NCBI GenBank assembly: GCA_007449985.2
Contig: VIIQ02000703.1
Location: 1 to 64,000 of the forward strand
Length of the DNA: 64,000 nt
From: Desmodesmus armatus
Lineage: Eukaryota; Chlorophyta; Chlorophyceae; Sphaeropleales; Scenedesmaceae
Direction: 5' to 3'
The number at the start of each line of letters is the position of its first letter. Position 1 is the stretch's first letter. A program made the position numbers and the translations under genes. Positions 12,601 through 22,530 of the stretch are shown here, one piece after another. The notes below the pieces were generated by a model. That model made no database searches, had not been told where the DNA came from, and saw only the letters and a list, made by a program, of their open reading frames with translations.

Positions 12601-15600
12601 GGGATGTAGGTCAGACCGCTGCCTGACTTCTCAGCCGTCTGCACAGCAGCAGGTGCACCACACGCGTACAGCAGGAATTAAGGGAGTTTGATTGTTAGGC
12701 TCGGCAGTTGTGCTGACCTGGCAACTTACAGAATGGTCATCAGAAGGGATGTGGACGGCAGCCTCAGCAAGCTGCCTCTGTAAACAATGAGAGCAAGCAC
12801 GAGGGTTGTGCTGGTGTGCTACGTCCTTGCCGGAGCACAACCATACCCGAGCATCTACTGCTCTCGGTACTCGCACATGCATTAGCCACACACCTCAATA
12901 CCATGTGGAGACTCTCACAAAAAGTTGAAAACCCTGTTCAAACACTCAAAAAAGCCTTACCTGGTTGTCGTCGCCCCACATGAGGTACATCGGTTGCTCC
13001 TGAGGCCGCCGCCGCTGCTTGCCCACCTTGAGCCAACCCTTGCGGATGGCACGAACCAGCTTCACAATCCTGCAGGGACAACACATATGCCAGGCAAGCT
13101 TGTGGATTTGCAGCAATAAAACCCGTGACCAGGGTGGGGGAAGTTTGGCTGCAGTGCATTCAAACTTGATCTTAGCTATGATGGACTGCGCCTTGGTGTG
13201 ATCCAAGCACCGTGCGGCACACTAGCAAGCCGGCTTCCAAACTTTGCCGTCCCTCCTTGAAGTCAACAAAGCTTTCAGTGTCACAAAACGCAGGGATCAC
13301 CCTTCTGTCAACTGTCTGTGGAACGTATATGTCATACAATAGCCGAAAGCTGCCAGTGCGGCATGCGATGGCTCAGACTCAGTGACTCACTTCTGCTCCT
13401 CCCACTTGGAGGGGATGAAACGGCGCTTGGGCTCTGGTGCGTTGAGCAGGGGGGTGGGGTCCACATCGCCACTGTAGTAGTCAAGGTACGGCTCGTACGG
13501 GTTGACCTGCACACACACAACCGTAGTTTTGGTAGGGTCACGAGGGGTCATATTCTGAACAAACGATACGAGCAGTAGCCCAAACCGCAGGTTGTGCAGT
13601 TTGCACAACTGTCTACATCTGGCAGATGCATTCGACACGAAACACACCAGCACCCATGAACTCTAACCCAAACCCCACGCGCCAGTGTCTCCATGCACCA
13701 GTAATGGCCCTGCCCCAGCATATGGTGAGCGTGACAGCAAGGCTGCCCCCGTATCACACCTGAACGTTGCTGACCCCCCCCCCCCCCCCGACTTGTCTTA
13801 TGCTCCCCACCCCCCACCGCACCTCCACATGTGGGAACTGTCCCTTGCGGATGCGCATGATCATCTTGAGCTCCTCCTTGCTGAGCACAACCTCTTCATC
13901 GTTATACTCGTCATATATCGTGCGCAACGACTTGCCGCTGACATCATTGCGCGCCAGCAACGCATCCAGCTTGTCACCCCGCTTGGTTTTGGTGATTTTG
14001 CCGCCCTGCGTTTCGAGGCACCGTGGCACAGCATGAAACAGCATAGCACACGTGAGACACAAAGATAGACACAGACGCAGGGCCAGCAACGCATTCAACT
14101 TGTCACCCCGCTTGGCCTTGGTGATTTTGCCGCCCTGCATTTGAGGCACGCACACCGTGGCACAGCATGAGATAGCATAGCAAATACAAGACCCAAAACA
14201 GACTCAGACACAGGATGGAAAAATGGCAGAAGCAAGCGCAAAAAGGCGGGAAAGACGCAGACGCCAAAGCAGACACAAATGCAAACGCCGACACGGACGA
14301 ACGAAGCCGGACGCTGACAGAGACAATGCCAAAATGCAGTGGTACAGGGGTGTTCGGCGATCTCATTGGTGAGGCTTTGCCTCGGGCCCCCGCAGCTGCG
14401 TTCGCCTGATTGCGCTGTGGGATTACGTCCCCCCTGGTGAAACCCAAAAAAAAGCAGTGGTTGAGGCCGCATAGGTGGTGTGTGACAGCACACAACCATG
14501 GCAATCTTGCTGCCATGGTCCTGCGCATAAGCTTGGCTCTATTTCGCTGCCCTGTGCTGGGCAGTGTGACGTCACACTCCCTCACCTCGATGTCATAGCC
14601 TATGTGGTCCTCATCCTTGTACCACTCCAGCGGCACTTCACCAACTGCAGCACACATCACACAGCGCAAACATCTTTTGTTGGCGGACAACACGTTTTCG
14701 GGCTCCTTGCTTTGCTCTTGGATTGATGCAGGTGTGAGCTTTGGATTGAAGCTGGTGTTGTGCTCGTGAATGAAGCGTAGTCTCTTGTCATGTCCAAGCT
14801 GTGCAGTCGTCTGCTATCTGCTTGACGACAGGCAATAAATGCTTGCGACAGGCAACAGCTGCAGCTGCCAGACCAAGCTGGGGTAGGAAGCAGGCAGTCA
14901 GCTGACATGCACCCTTATAAATTCATTCAAATTCAACAGCAAGGAACTGGGGACGCAGCAGGGGCAGTACTTGAGGGGGCTGTCATTGATATGCCATGCT
15001 GCTGGTGTGACTGCTGTTGGTTTGTGCCAACTGCTGACAATGGGAACGGCACGGCAGCTCACTTGCTGCCTAGGAGCCTGAAACAATCTCACCAAGGAGC
15101 CCCGCCTTACAGCCAAATACCAGGGAGTGTCCGGCACCAGGATCAAAGTCGCATACTCACTTGTGTTCCTGTTGGGCCGCTCGTCCTCTGATGAGTCACT
15201 GGCGGGGTCCTCCAGCACAGGACCACTGCAGCAGCACAGCCCCCCATAACACAGTTCAGGTGCACAGTTCAAATACACAGTTGCTTTCACACAGTTGGAT
15301 GCACACGGTTCAGAGACATCTTGCTCTCTGCCGTGTGCAGACAGTCTCCTCCATTTTCCTTTTCCACACAACCACATTCCAGCAGGACTGTTGGCAAAGC
15401 ATAGCTGAGCATATATGGCACTCGCTGATCGTGCAGCCGTGCTATAACCAGAGCACTGCCATACTTTTGTCCACACCAGCACTGCCAACCGCCAGAGATT
15501 GATGTACTGACCCATACATGAATATCTCATGCAATTACGTATACTTTTCACCAGCATAGTACGCAACCAACTGCTTCTCAGCCCTCTACTGCTGCTGCTA

Positions 15601-15959
15601 CTGCTGACCTCGTGCCAGTGTGCACCCTGCAACACAAAGACTCACTCGTGCTCGCGTCCAGAGGTGCCAGCGGGTCCATCTGCGTCGCCTCCCGAATCTG
15701 CCGGCCGCTGGGCTCCAGCTGCCGCCATATACTCAGCAAGTGCATCTTGGATCTCTGCTGCATCCTCCTCATCTAAGCTGTCTGATGCGTCCCCTTGGCT
15801 GCCACCTTCGCTATACTCCGCGTCTGCGTCCTCTCCCTCATCACTACTAAGGTCCAGGTCTTCTACGTGCAGCCCGTTGCCTTCTGCCTGCAGTTCGTCA
15901 TCGGACTGCTGCTGCTGCTGCTGCTGTTCGGCCGCTGCAGCCTGCGGCCGCTTGGGCAT
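6363..15959 (-). CDS. BOP1: Ribosome biogenesis protein BOP1 (ERB1), WD40
   Basis: This is the BOP1/Erb1 subunit of the PeBoW complex, which with Pescadillo and WDR12 is needed in the nucleolus for 27S/32S pre-rRNA processing and 60S assembly. I resolve 16 exons: 15646-15959, 15161-15225, 14586-14644, 13823-14005, 13391-13506, 12961-13069, 12730-12777, 12533-12638, 11246-11396, 10544-10689, 10005-10234, 9270-9443, 7968-8120, 7371-7477, 6646-6850, 6363-6464. All junctions are GT-AG, phases agree and lengths sum to 2268 nt (755 aa, close to human). The N-terminus is acidic with a Gln run. The BOP1NT domain shows [31 protein letters not shown] and the [11 protein letters not shown] block. [33 protein letters not shown] and [18 protein letters not shown] open the propeller. 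The last exon reads [15 protein letters not shown] and ends WCN. Transcription is divergent from MDP-1. Confidence 0.96.
6591..6623. repeat. Poly-C tract (33 bp) in last BOP1 intron
   Basis: An uninterrupted run of 33 C on the plus strand (G on the transcript) begins about 23 nt after the donor of exon 15. Similar shorter tracts occur at about 9247-9261, 9628-9638, 13776-13788 and 52891-52907. Such runs are prone to length errors in assembly. Confidence 0.95.
7070..7191. repeat. Long foldback hairpin, 57-bp arms
   Basis: The left arm 7070-7126 and right arm 7135-7191 are inverted complements with about three mismatches over 57 positions. They are separated by the 8-nt loop CTTACATG. A partial extra copy of the right arm lies at 6988-7027. 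The element sits in the BOP1 intron between exons 14 and 15. It could be a foldback MITE or a small-RNA precursor hairpin. There is no coding content. Confidence 0.9.
8441..8545. repeat. Dispersed intronic repeat, copy 1
   Basis: An element of about 100 bp begins CCTCAGGGTTCCCGC, contains a small hairpin (GCTGGG, loop, CCCAGC) and ends AAAGTGAGTGACTCATCATT. It recurs at 8690-8795 and 10914-11020, all three in the same orientation inside BOP1 introns. Confidence 0.85.
8690..8795. repeat. Dispersed intronic repeat, copy 2
   Basis: This is the second copy of the element at 8441-8545. The hairpin arms carry compensating changes: CTAGG with CCTAG here, against CTGGG with CCCAG in copy 1. That suggests the stem matters or that pairing bias shaped it. 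Confidence 0.85.
9395..9600 (-). repeat. Duplicated start of BOP1 exon 12
   Basis: The exon-12 segment at about 9395-9440 (plus strand GGCCAGCGGCTGCTGCTCTG) is copied at 9543-9600 in the intron just upstream in transcript direction. The copy encodes a similar EQQPLA peptide but lacks the rest of the exon. Confidence 0.75.
9815..10040 (-). repeat. Duplicated 3' end and donor of BOP1 exon 11
   Basis: The end of exon 11 with its donor (plus strand CTTACCGTGCATGCCTGCCG at 10000) and the following C-rich intron are repeated about 140 bp further on, near 9860. The intron thus holds a second complete splice-donor context (GCACG then GTAAG). The authentic donor is at 10005/10004, since only it keeps the frame. 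Confidence 0.85.
10914..11020. repeat. Dispersed intronic repeat, copy 3
   Basis: This is the third copy of the element seen at 8441 and 8690, in the intron between BOP1 exons 9 and 10. It shares the GGGTCTAAATCCCAGCATCT hairpin core and the AAAGTGAGTGACTCATCATA tail. Confidence 0.85.
11345..12236 (-). repeat. Serial partial copies of BOP1 exon 9 start
   Basis: Exon 9 begins at 11396 and encodes an [13 protein letters not shown] start. Its first 45 or so bases recur in the upstream intron at about 11585-11626, 11770-11805, 12104-12150 and 12187-12232. Most carry an AG acceptor-like border and a related peptide ([30 protein letters not shown]). None continues into the conserved [11 protein letters not shown] half of the exon. 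GTGG/GAGT minisatellite stretches (11430-11470, 11965-12005, 12240-12260) separate the units. Confidence 0.85.
13955..14180 (-). repeat. Duplicated start of BOP1 exon 4
   Basis: The first 60 or so bases of exon 4 ([17 protein letters not shown]) and its upstream intron are duplicated at about 14085-14180. The second copy encodes [17 protein letters not shown] and lies in the preceding intron. Flanks with GTGGCACAGCATGA appear in both copies. Confidence 0.88.
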
Positions 15960-16437
15960 CTGAAAGGACTATAAGCTGTCGCGTATGGTTAACCAGTTGT
16001 AGATTCACTTTTGAAGACGGCGGTTGCCGTCGCAGAGGCACACCAGAGGGAGTTTCGAGAGCAGGCAAACTTGGACTGCGGCCAAACACGCTGGACACCT
16101 GTCAAACGAACCAGAGAGTTCTTGAGGCATCCAGAAATACCCTTGACAATCCTCAGTAGCTTCGCCTGCACACACCACTGTTACCGGTATCCTTGCACTC
16201 CATGAACGAGCGTTTGCACCCACACCCTGTCAGCCACATCCAGACACTCCAGTATGCTGCAACTGAAAAAGTGTTTACGGTTCCTGTCCTTCTGGAGCCC
16301 TGCCTGGTTCCCTCCACACCCTGAGGGTGTCATCCCTTCACCCTCTCACCCTCCCACCCCTTCCCACTACTCACACACTACAGGCAGCAGGCATCTGACT
16401 GCTGTAACAACCCAACAGCCACGACATCCTGCTCTCT
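15960..16437. promoter_or_regulatory. Shared divergent promoter region, BOP1 / MDP-1
   Basis: The BOP1 start codon (15959, minus) and the first possible MDP-1 start (16438, plus) are 478 bp apart, so both 5' UTRs and promoters must lie here. No convincing TATA box is visible. Assignment as a bidirectional promoter is inferred from gene arrangement. Confidence 0.5.
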
Positions 16438-18713
16438 ATGCGTGTTCTGGCAGCTGGTGGTCAGCAGCAGAGGCACGTGCAGCAGCGTGCGGTGAGAGGC
16501 AGCAACAGCAGCACCCAGGCAACAGCAGCAGCTGGACAGCTGCAGCGACCAGTTCGGCCTGCATCTGCTGTCAGGATGTCAGCCAAGACACCTCCAGGCA
16601 TTCCGAAGATCGTGGCATTTGATCTGGATGGCACCATGTGGTGAGGGTGCGATCTGCTGCTGATAAGTGCTGAAGCTCAAAAACGGATGCAACGTGTGGG
16701 TGAGGTTTGATGAAAGGGGGGTGAGGCAGATGTGTGGATTTGATCAGTCACAGCATGTGTTGAAAGCGCAAGCTGCAGTTGTTTGCCTGCTGGCGTGTCC
16801 TGTTGTTGTGGCACCCCGTGTGGTTGAAGGTTGGGAGGGGCAGCGACGCCTAGCACACTCCAGCTGCAGTAGGACTTCAGACACAAATGTCATAAGCCAC
16901 TTGCCAGTCCTCTGCAGTGCTACAAGTCACTCGTAAGCTCCTGCCGCTGATGGCATGACTCGTTTCTCATGCCGCATGAGAAATGGTAGTGGGTCGCACA
17001 GCGCGCGCAGGGGGGGGGGGTGACAGTGCTTGCAGCATGAGGGAGTGGGACTGTAGGTACTTGCAGCATGACGGGGATCGTGGGCGGTCATGTGTCAAGC
17101 CCAGACCACTTTGAGAGCCGGGACACCTGTGGGTGCCTGCGGCGGTTGTGCAGACAGCGTGTGTGCGCCTAGATGCTGCTGCCAGGACCATCACAGCAGC
17201 AGCTTTCAGGCTGCACTTACGCTGTCTGCACAAACTCTGCAGGCACCCTGAGTTGTTCTTAGGTGGCCGTGGTTGCAGCAGGGCGCCAGCATGGGTGCGG
17301 GTGTAGGTTTTAGCCTGGTTTTGTGTGACCATAAGGCACAGGCTAGTGGGTTCACTCGCATTCACACACGGTTTCAGCGCCTCTATCCGCATGCACGCTT
17401 TGTTCTGCTCACAATCTCACTCCTGCAGGTACACAGAGATGTACCAGCTTTCAGGCAGTGAACCCTGCAGGCGTGACTCACTGTGGCCGTGTACGATTGC
17501 ACTATTGCGCACATACGTGGGGTGTACACCCTCAGACATGCAACAGCATCATCTTGTGGTGCACATAAGCTTTATTTTATTTGGGGGGGGGGGGGGTGTT
17601 ACAAGTGGATACTTTCGCCGCTGAGTAGTACTCTCCACACGGGATGAACTGGGAATACACATCTGCAAGAAAAACCTGCAGCAAGACCGGCAAACAAGAC
17701 CAGCCCCCCCAAAAACACACACCACCAATGGCAACTGCCACACACACCTGTACATGCTGCTCACCATCCCGCCTGTGCAGGTACCCAGAGATGTACCAGC
17801 TCTCAGGCGGGGCACCATTCAGGCATGACTCTACAGGTCAGGCATGACTCTACAGGAGCCGTGCACGATCGCACTAAATCCTGCCACGCTCTTCACAATG
17901 GCAATAGTACAATAGCCCTCGTCCTTGCGCTGCTCACCATCCCTCTTTGCAGGTACCCAGAAATGTACCAGCTCTCGGGCGGTGCACCCTTCAGGCGCGA
18001 CTCCACAGGAGCTGTGTACGACAGTGCTGGCGAGCGCATCAAGCTTCTGGGGGACACCATGAAGATCATTCAGCAAATCACCACCGACCCGGAGTGGGCC
18101 GACACACAGATTGCCTATGTGTCCAGGTCAGTCCCAAGAACTGTAACATACGCTCGGGTGCTGTTGGCTGGATATGGAGTTGCAGTGGGATGCTAGTTGG
18201 TGGTTTCCACAAGCGGTTGTGTGGGGCTCTGGTCGCGTCAGAACCAGACGATTGGGATGAAGCAATTGGTTGGTGGGCTTCTACTTAGCGACAGTGCTGG
18301 CGAGCGCATCAAGCTTCTGGGGAACACGATGAAGATCATTCAACAGATTACCACGGACCCAGAGTGGGCCGACACACAGATTGCATACGTGTCCAGGTAA
18401 GCCGCTAGGATTGTGAGGGAGCCTGGGCTGCTTTTGGCCGGCTCTGCAGGTGCATTGGGGCGCTCTTCAGTAGTCTCCACCAAGTGGTCGGCTGGCCTTC
18501 TGGTCGCACCAGAACCAGATGATTGGGATGGCTGCAATAGGATGGTGGGCAAATTGAGTGCTAAGCTAGCTGCACCAAAGGAACGGGCGTTGTGCAGCCA
18601 TGCGATCATCAGAACTCCACATGCAGCTTGTGACCACGCTGTGTTGTATCAAGAGGGACTAGCACGTCTCCACAGCAGCCTGTTGCATAAGTGAAGCAAA
18701 CCCACACGTCTCC

Positions 18714-18764
<51 letters not shown>

Positions 18765-20196
18765 AGGACTGAATACCCTGAGTGGGCCATTCCTTGCCTG
18801 CGGCAGTTCCCCATCCCTGGACATCCGCGAGGTCTGACGCTGTGAGTCTGCTGGTACCACTGCTACGGTCATTCCACTGATGTACTACTGCCCGTGCCAT
18901 CCACGACGCCATATACATGCACTGACAAAGACAAATACATGCTGTTGACAATAGTTTGTCCTGCAGGCTGGTTGAGGTGTGCTGGATGACAGGCAGTCAA
19001 GGCAGCACTTACGTATACACAACCTGGCACTGGCTATTGCTGTACTTACTTTTGGTGTAGGCATGATGTGGGCATGTACCAGGAGATCTACCCAGGCAGC
19101 AAGCTGAAGCACTTCAAAGTCATCCACCAGGTGGGTGGGGACGCTTCTTTCTTTCTTGTTCACTGTAGGTCCAGTACTGTACCTCGCGTGTCCTGTACTC
19201 TCACAGTACAGTACTACAGTACAGTACTGGTCTTGTGCGGGTCCACACCATACCAGGTTGCACCTTGCAGTACTGGCCAACGTGCGCGACATTAATGCAA
19301 TATTGCCCATCATGGGCCGTGACTCACGTGAGCCTCGTAGGCTCACGGCAACTGCAGTCTGGGGCTGTGTGCAGGACTGGATGGCGCTCTGTGGGTGGCA
19401 GGACACACTTTGCTGACTTCTCTGCCAATGTGCGTGCAGTATTGACTTCCGTACAGTACAGTACAGACAGTAGGTGGGACGGAGTCCCAACCTCTGCACC
19501 AGCCAGCGAGCCAAGAGCTCATGACGGTGCCCACAGGGCCTTCAAAACTGAGAAACCAACGGCTGAAAGTATGTCGTGTTTCACTGTATCATTGCGCTAC
19601 TCCCTGCAGGCTAGTGGTGTTGACTACGAGGACATGTTGTTCTTTGACAACGAGCGCTGGAACATCACAGGTGCGCCATACAGGCTCCGCGGCTGCTGCT
19701 GTTGCTGTGTTGCCTTGTCAGCCAACGGTTGGCCGTGCTGTTGTAGCCAGCCTGCCATTAGACAGCAAGTGTGCTGGACGTCATGCTGAAAGGAGCTGCC
19801 CGCAGGCCCCTCATACTGCCGCTGAGGATTTGCAAGCCACAGCCGAACTTTCTTTTTCAGCACCTCCAGCTGTGCCTTTCAGCACCTCGCGCTACTGCTT
19901 TCAGAACCTCCAGCTATCTTCCGTCTCAGCACCTGTGACACTTGCCTTTGAGCACGTCCAGCTTGAGGCAATATGCCAGGCATCTCAGCTTGTGCTGCTG
20001 TTGTTGGTCACCAACAGTTGACGCTGCTGCTGCTGCTGCTGCAGAGGTGTCGCGCCTGGGAGTCAAGTCGGTCTACACCCCCCGCGGCATGACGGCGGGG
20101 GTCTGGCAACAGGGGCTGCAGATGTTCGCTGACGCAGACACAGCATCCGGCAAGCAGAAACAGAAGCAGAAGCAAAAGGCAACTCGAGCGTATTGA
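16438..20196 (+). CDS. Magnesium-dependent phosphatase 1 (HAD family)
   Basis: This is a HAD-superfamily acid phosphatase of the MDP-1 family, implicated in protein-tyrosine or sugar-phosphate (glycation repair) dephosphorylation. The exons are 16438-16640, 17953-18126, 18767-18841, 19061-19130, 19610-19670 and 20045-20196. All are GT-AG, phases agree and the total is 735 nt (244 aa). Motif I is FDLDGTMW with the nucleophile Asp. Motif II is the VSRTEYPEWA segment, motif III Lys is in YPGSKLKHF, and motif IV is MLFFDNERWN (DN where animal MDP-1 has DD). The C-terminus holds a KQKQKQK run. The first in-frame ATG at 16438 adds 46 residues rich in Ala, Gln, Arg and Ser that could be an organelle transit peptide. 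An alternative start, MSAKTPPG at 16576, gives a cytosolic-length protein. Partial copies of exon 2 lie in intron 1 and intron 2. Confidence 0.93.
17429..18545 (+). repeat. Serial copies of MDP-1 exon 2
   Basis: The authentic exon 2 is 17953-18126. Its 5' part with the CAG acceptor recurs at 17429-17500 (YTEMYQLSGSEP) and 17781-17870 (YPEMYQLSGGAPFRHD; this copy also has an internal 16-bp repeat). Its 3' part with a GT donor recurs at 18289-18398 (DSAGERIKLLGNTMKI), together with the following intron piece (18127-18288 against 18399-18545). The 18289 copy has a TTAG acceptor-like border and a phase that could join exon 1, but it would lack the YPEMYQLSGG part. Confidence 0.92.
18716..18763 (+). 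repeat. (CTG)16 immediately before an MDP-1 splice acceptor
   Basis: Sixteen CTG units run directly into CAG at 18764-18766, the acceptor of the TEYPEWAIPCL exon (starting 18767). The repeat therefore occupies the polypyrimidine-tract position. Confidence 0.93.
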
Positions 20197-22530
20197 CAGC
20201 GTTCACACGTGTTGAACCTCGGTTTTACCTGCCTCTGTTGCCCTGAAGGACCGCTGGCAAGCTCTGCATACATATATGCTCCCGATCCTGTGTGTGTACA
20301 TCTCTTTTGCTGTTTGTTCTTTCGGTGCTTGGGCCAGGCTTTGCTTGTGATGCATCTGTACAAAGCACATTGACCCTGCTACAGGCTCTCTCAAAACTAG
20401 TGGATGCTTCTGCTGGGCAGTCCGGTGGCTGCCAGCAGCATGCACCACCGTCTCTCAGGCTGGCTTTATCCCGATTTGCGCATGCACTTTACACAGCATG
20501 TGTCTGCTGTTAGGCAGTGGTTGCCGCTTGCTGCAGCCTCAGCAAGTTTGCATGCCACTTTGAAACCGTCCACTTGTTGCTGGGTGTGTCCTGTTGTTGT
20601 GGCTGATGTGTTGGTGTCAGGATCCAGGCGGCCAGCCAGGGAAAGCGGCTTGCCAGGCGCGCCAGTGTTGATGTACCTTCATGGAGTTTGCCATTTGGCC
20701 AGCAATGTGATGTGTGCTCGTGACAGGGCAGCTCCCAGCAGTAGGAGATTCCTGCACCAGCTCAGCACACCAGGCTAGCTGCCGGCGGTGCATGCACCTG
20801 TGTTTTGCTGCTAGGTGCAGTTGTGTTCTACATGCATGTTGGGCGGGTCTCTTGGCAGGCCTCTTCGATCAGGGGAAGAGACAGCTTGGCAGCAACGCCG
20901 ACCTGCACCTCGTCCCTGGTGGGCTTGTAGCTGCTTCCATCATGGCATTGTGGGATTGTGTCTTGTGTTGCACAAGTGGCCAGCAACTGTTCCCAGCTGT
21001 TCCTTGTCCCCACTTGTGAACGGCGAGCTTGTAGAAAGGTGCATCTAAGTGTTCCTGCAGAATCCCTGATAACTTTGTCCCCTGGCATGGGTGGCAGTAG
21101 GTGTCCACTTCTCTGCACCCAGCAGTGCTGAGCACAATTGAAAACATGCCTGATGACTATGGCAATTGCTTTTAAGCGGTACTCCTTCAGTAGTTTCCTG
21201 CCATTACATGTGTGTGGCTGCCTTCTTGTAACATCTACGTGTGCAGCAGTAAACCCTCAACTGGCCCTCGGGGCCAGAGCGTGGTCCCTTTATAAAGAGC
21301 AGCGCCCGGCACAGAGAAGGGATCTGTAACAAACTCGGACGTTCTTATCCAACCACAAAGGAACCAGCATCCTTCGTCCACGTGTTGATGCGTTCCTGCT
21401 GACCGTTGTGAGCTCATGCAGGAGCTTTGGCGGAGGAATAAGGGAGCAAAACCAGGTAAATGATTGCTTCGTTTCATCTCCCACTGCCCATATTTGCCGG
21501 CGCGCGCCAGCCTGTGGCAAAACTCACCAACAACAGAATTACCCGAACAGCAGAGTTGCACTGCAAGCACACCTCTCTGGCACCTGAGGGAACTTGAGTT
21601 GCAGCACGTATCAAAGTTACAGATACCTGAAGACTTCCAGGCACCCCTGCAGCTACCTTCCTTTCTGATGCCTGCCATTCTTGCAGACACAGCACAGCAG
21701 CAGCAGCGCAGGTGAAGATCATGGTGGCCGTTTGGTGGCAGCACAGCTGGCAAATGGTCAATCCAGCAACGTTGTATGATTGCTCAGGGCTGTTGCTGCT
21801 GGCTGTGACAGGTCCGTGGTTGAGCAAGGGGTACGGCACTCAAGCAGCAGTGTCCGATGTTTCCTGCGTCAGGCCCAATATGTTGCTGCTTTGTATGCAG
21901 CATGACCCCATACATACAAATGCAGCAGTAGACGAAGTTTGGAGGGATACTGAAGAAGCAGTTAGATGCACCTGTCTACCAGCTTGCCGCCCAAGCAGCA
22001 GCTGTATTGTTAGGAGAGCTACAGGATGTGCAACATTGTTAGGAGAGCTACAGGATGTGCAACAAAGTTGTGTCAACAACAGTAAGCACCAGTGCTGCTG
22101 TGTCCTGACGTGTGTCCAGGTCTTCTGCTGGCAGTGTTGATGAGGTGGTTCAGGGCAAGCGCAAGGCCAGCGCACACGAGCCCAGCACACACCAGCACAC
22201 CTGCTGCCAAGGTCGTGTGCAAGTGAGTGCTGTGTCCAACTTCACAGCTGGCTGCATGCGGCTGACATCATCAGCATTCCTGCAACATCCATCCTGCAGG
22301 TTGGAAGTTGATCTGATTGCTTGCGGGGAGAAGTGCTTGCAACTGCACAGATGCGTGCTGGCAGCAGCGCCACACAACGTCCCAGCACACTGCACTCCCA
22401 TGCAACACACGCACTCCCTCGCTCAGCACACGGTGCCATAAGCATGCATGGGCTCCATGCATCTGGTCACTCTGTCTGCATCCTTTCACTGGCACCTCGC
22501 TTGCTGTGTGCGTGCCATGCGCTGCTGCAG
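20197..22530 (+). other. Intergenic / possible 5' exons of next gene
   Basis: The first kilobase is probably the MDP-1 3' UTR; a TGTAA is seen at 21227-21231. Further on, a short ATG frame ending at a GT at 21416-21455 and a CAG-bordered frame at 22121-22219 could be 5' exons of the gene ending at 24555, but I could not chain them in phase. Otherwise nothing is recognisable. Confidence 0.4.
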
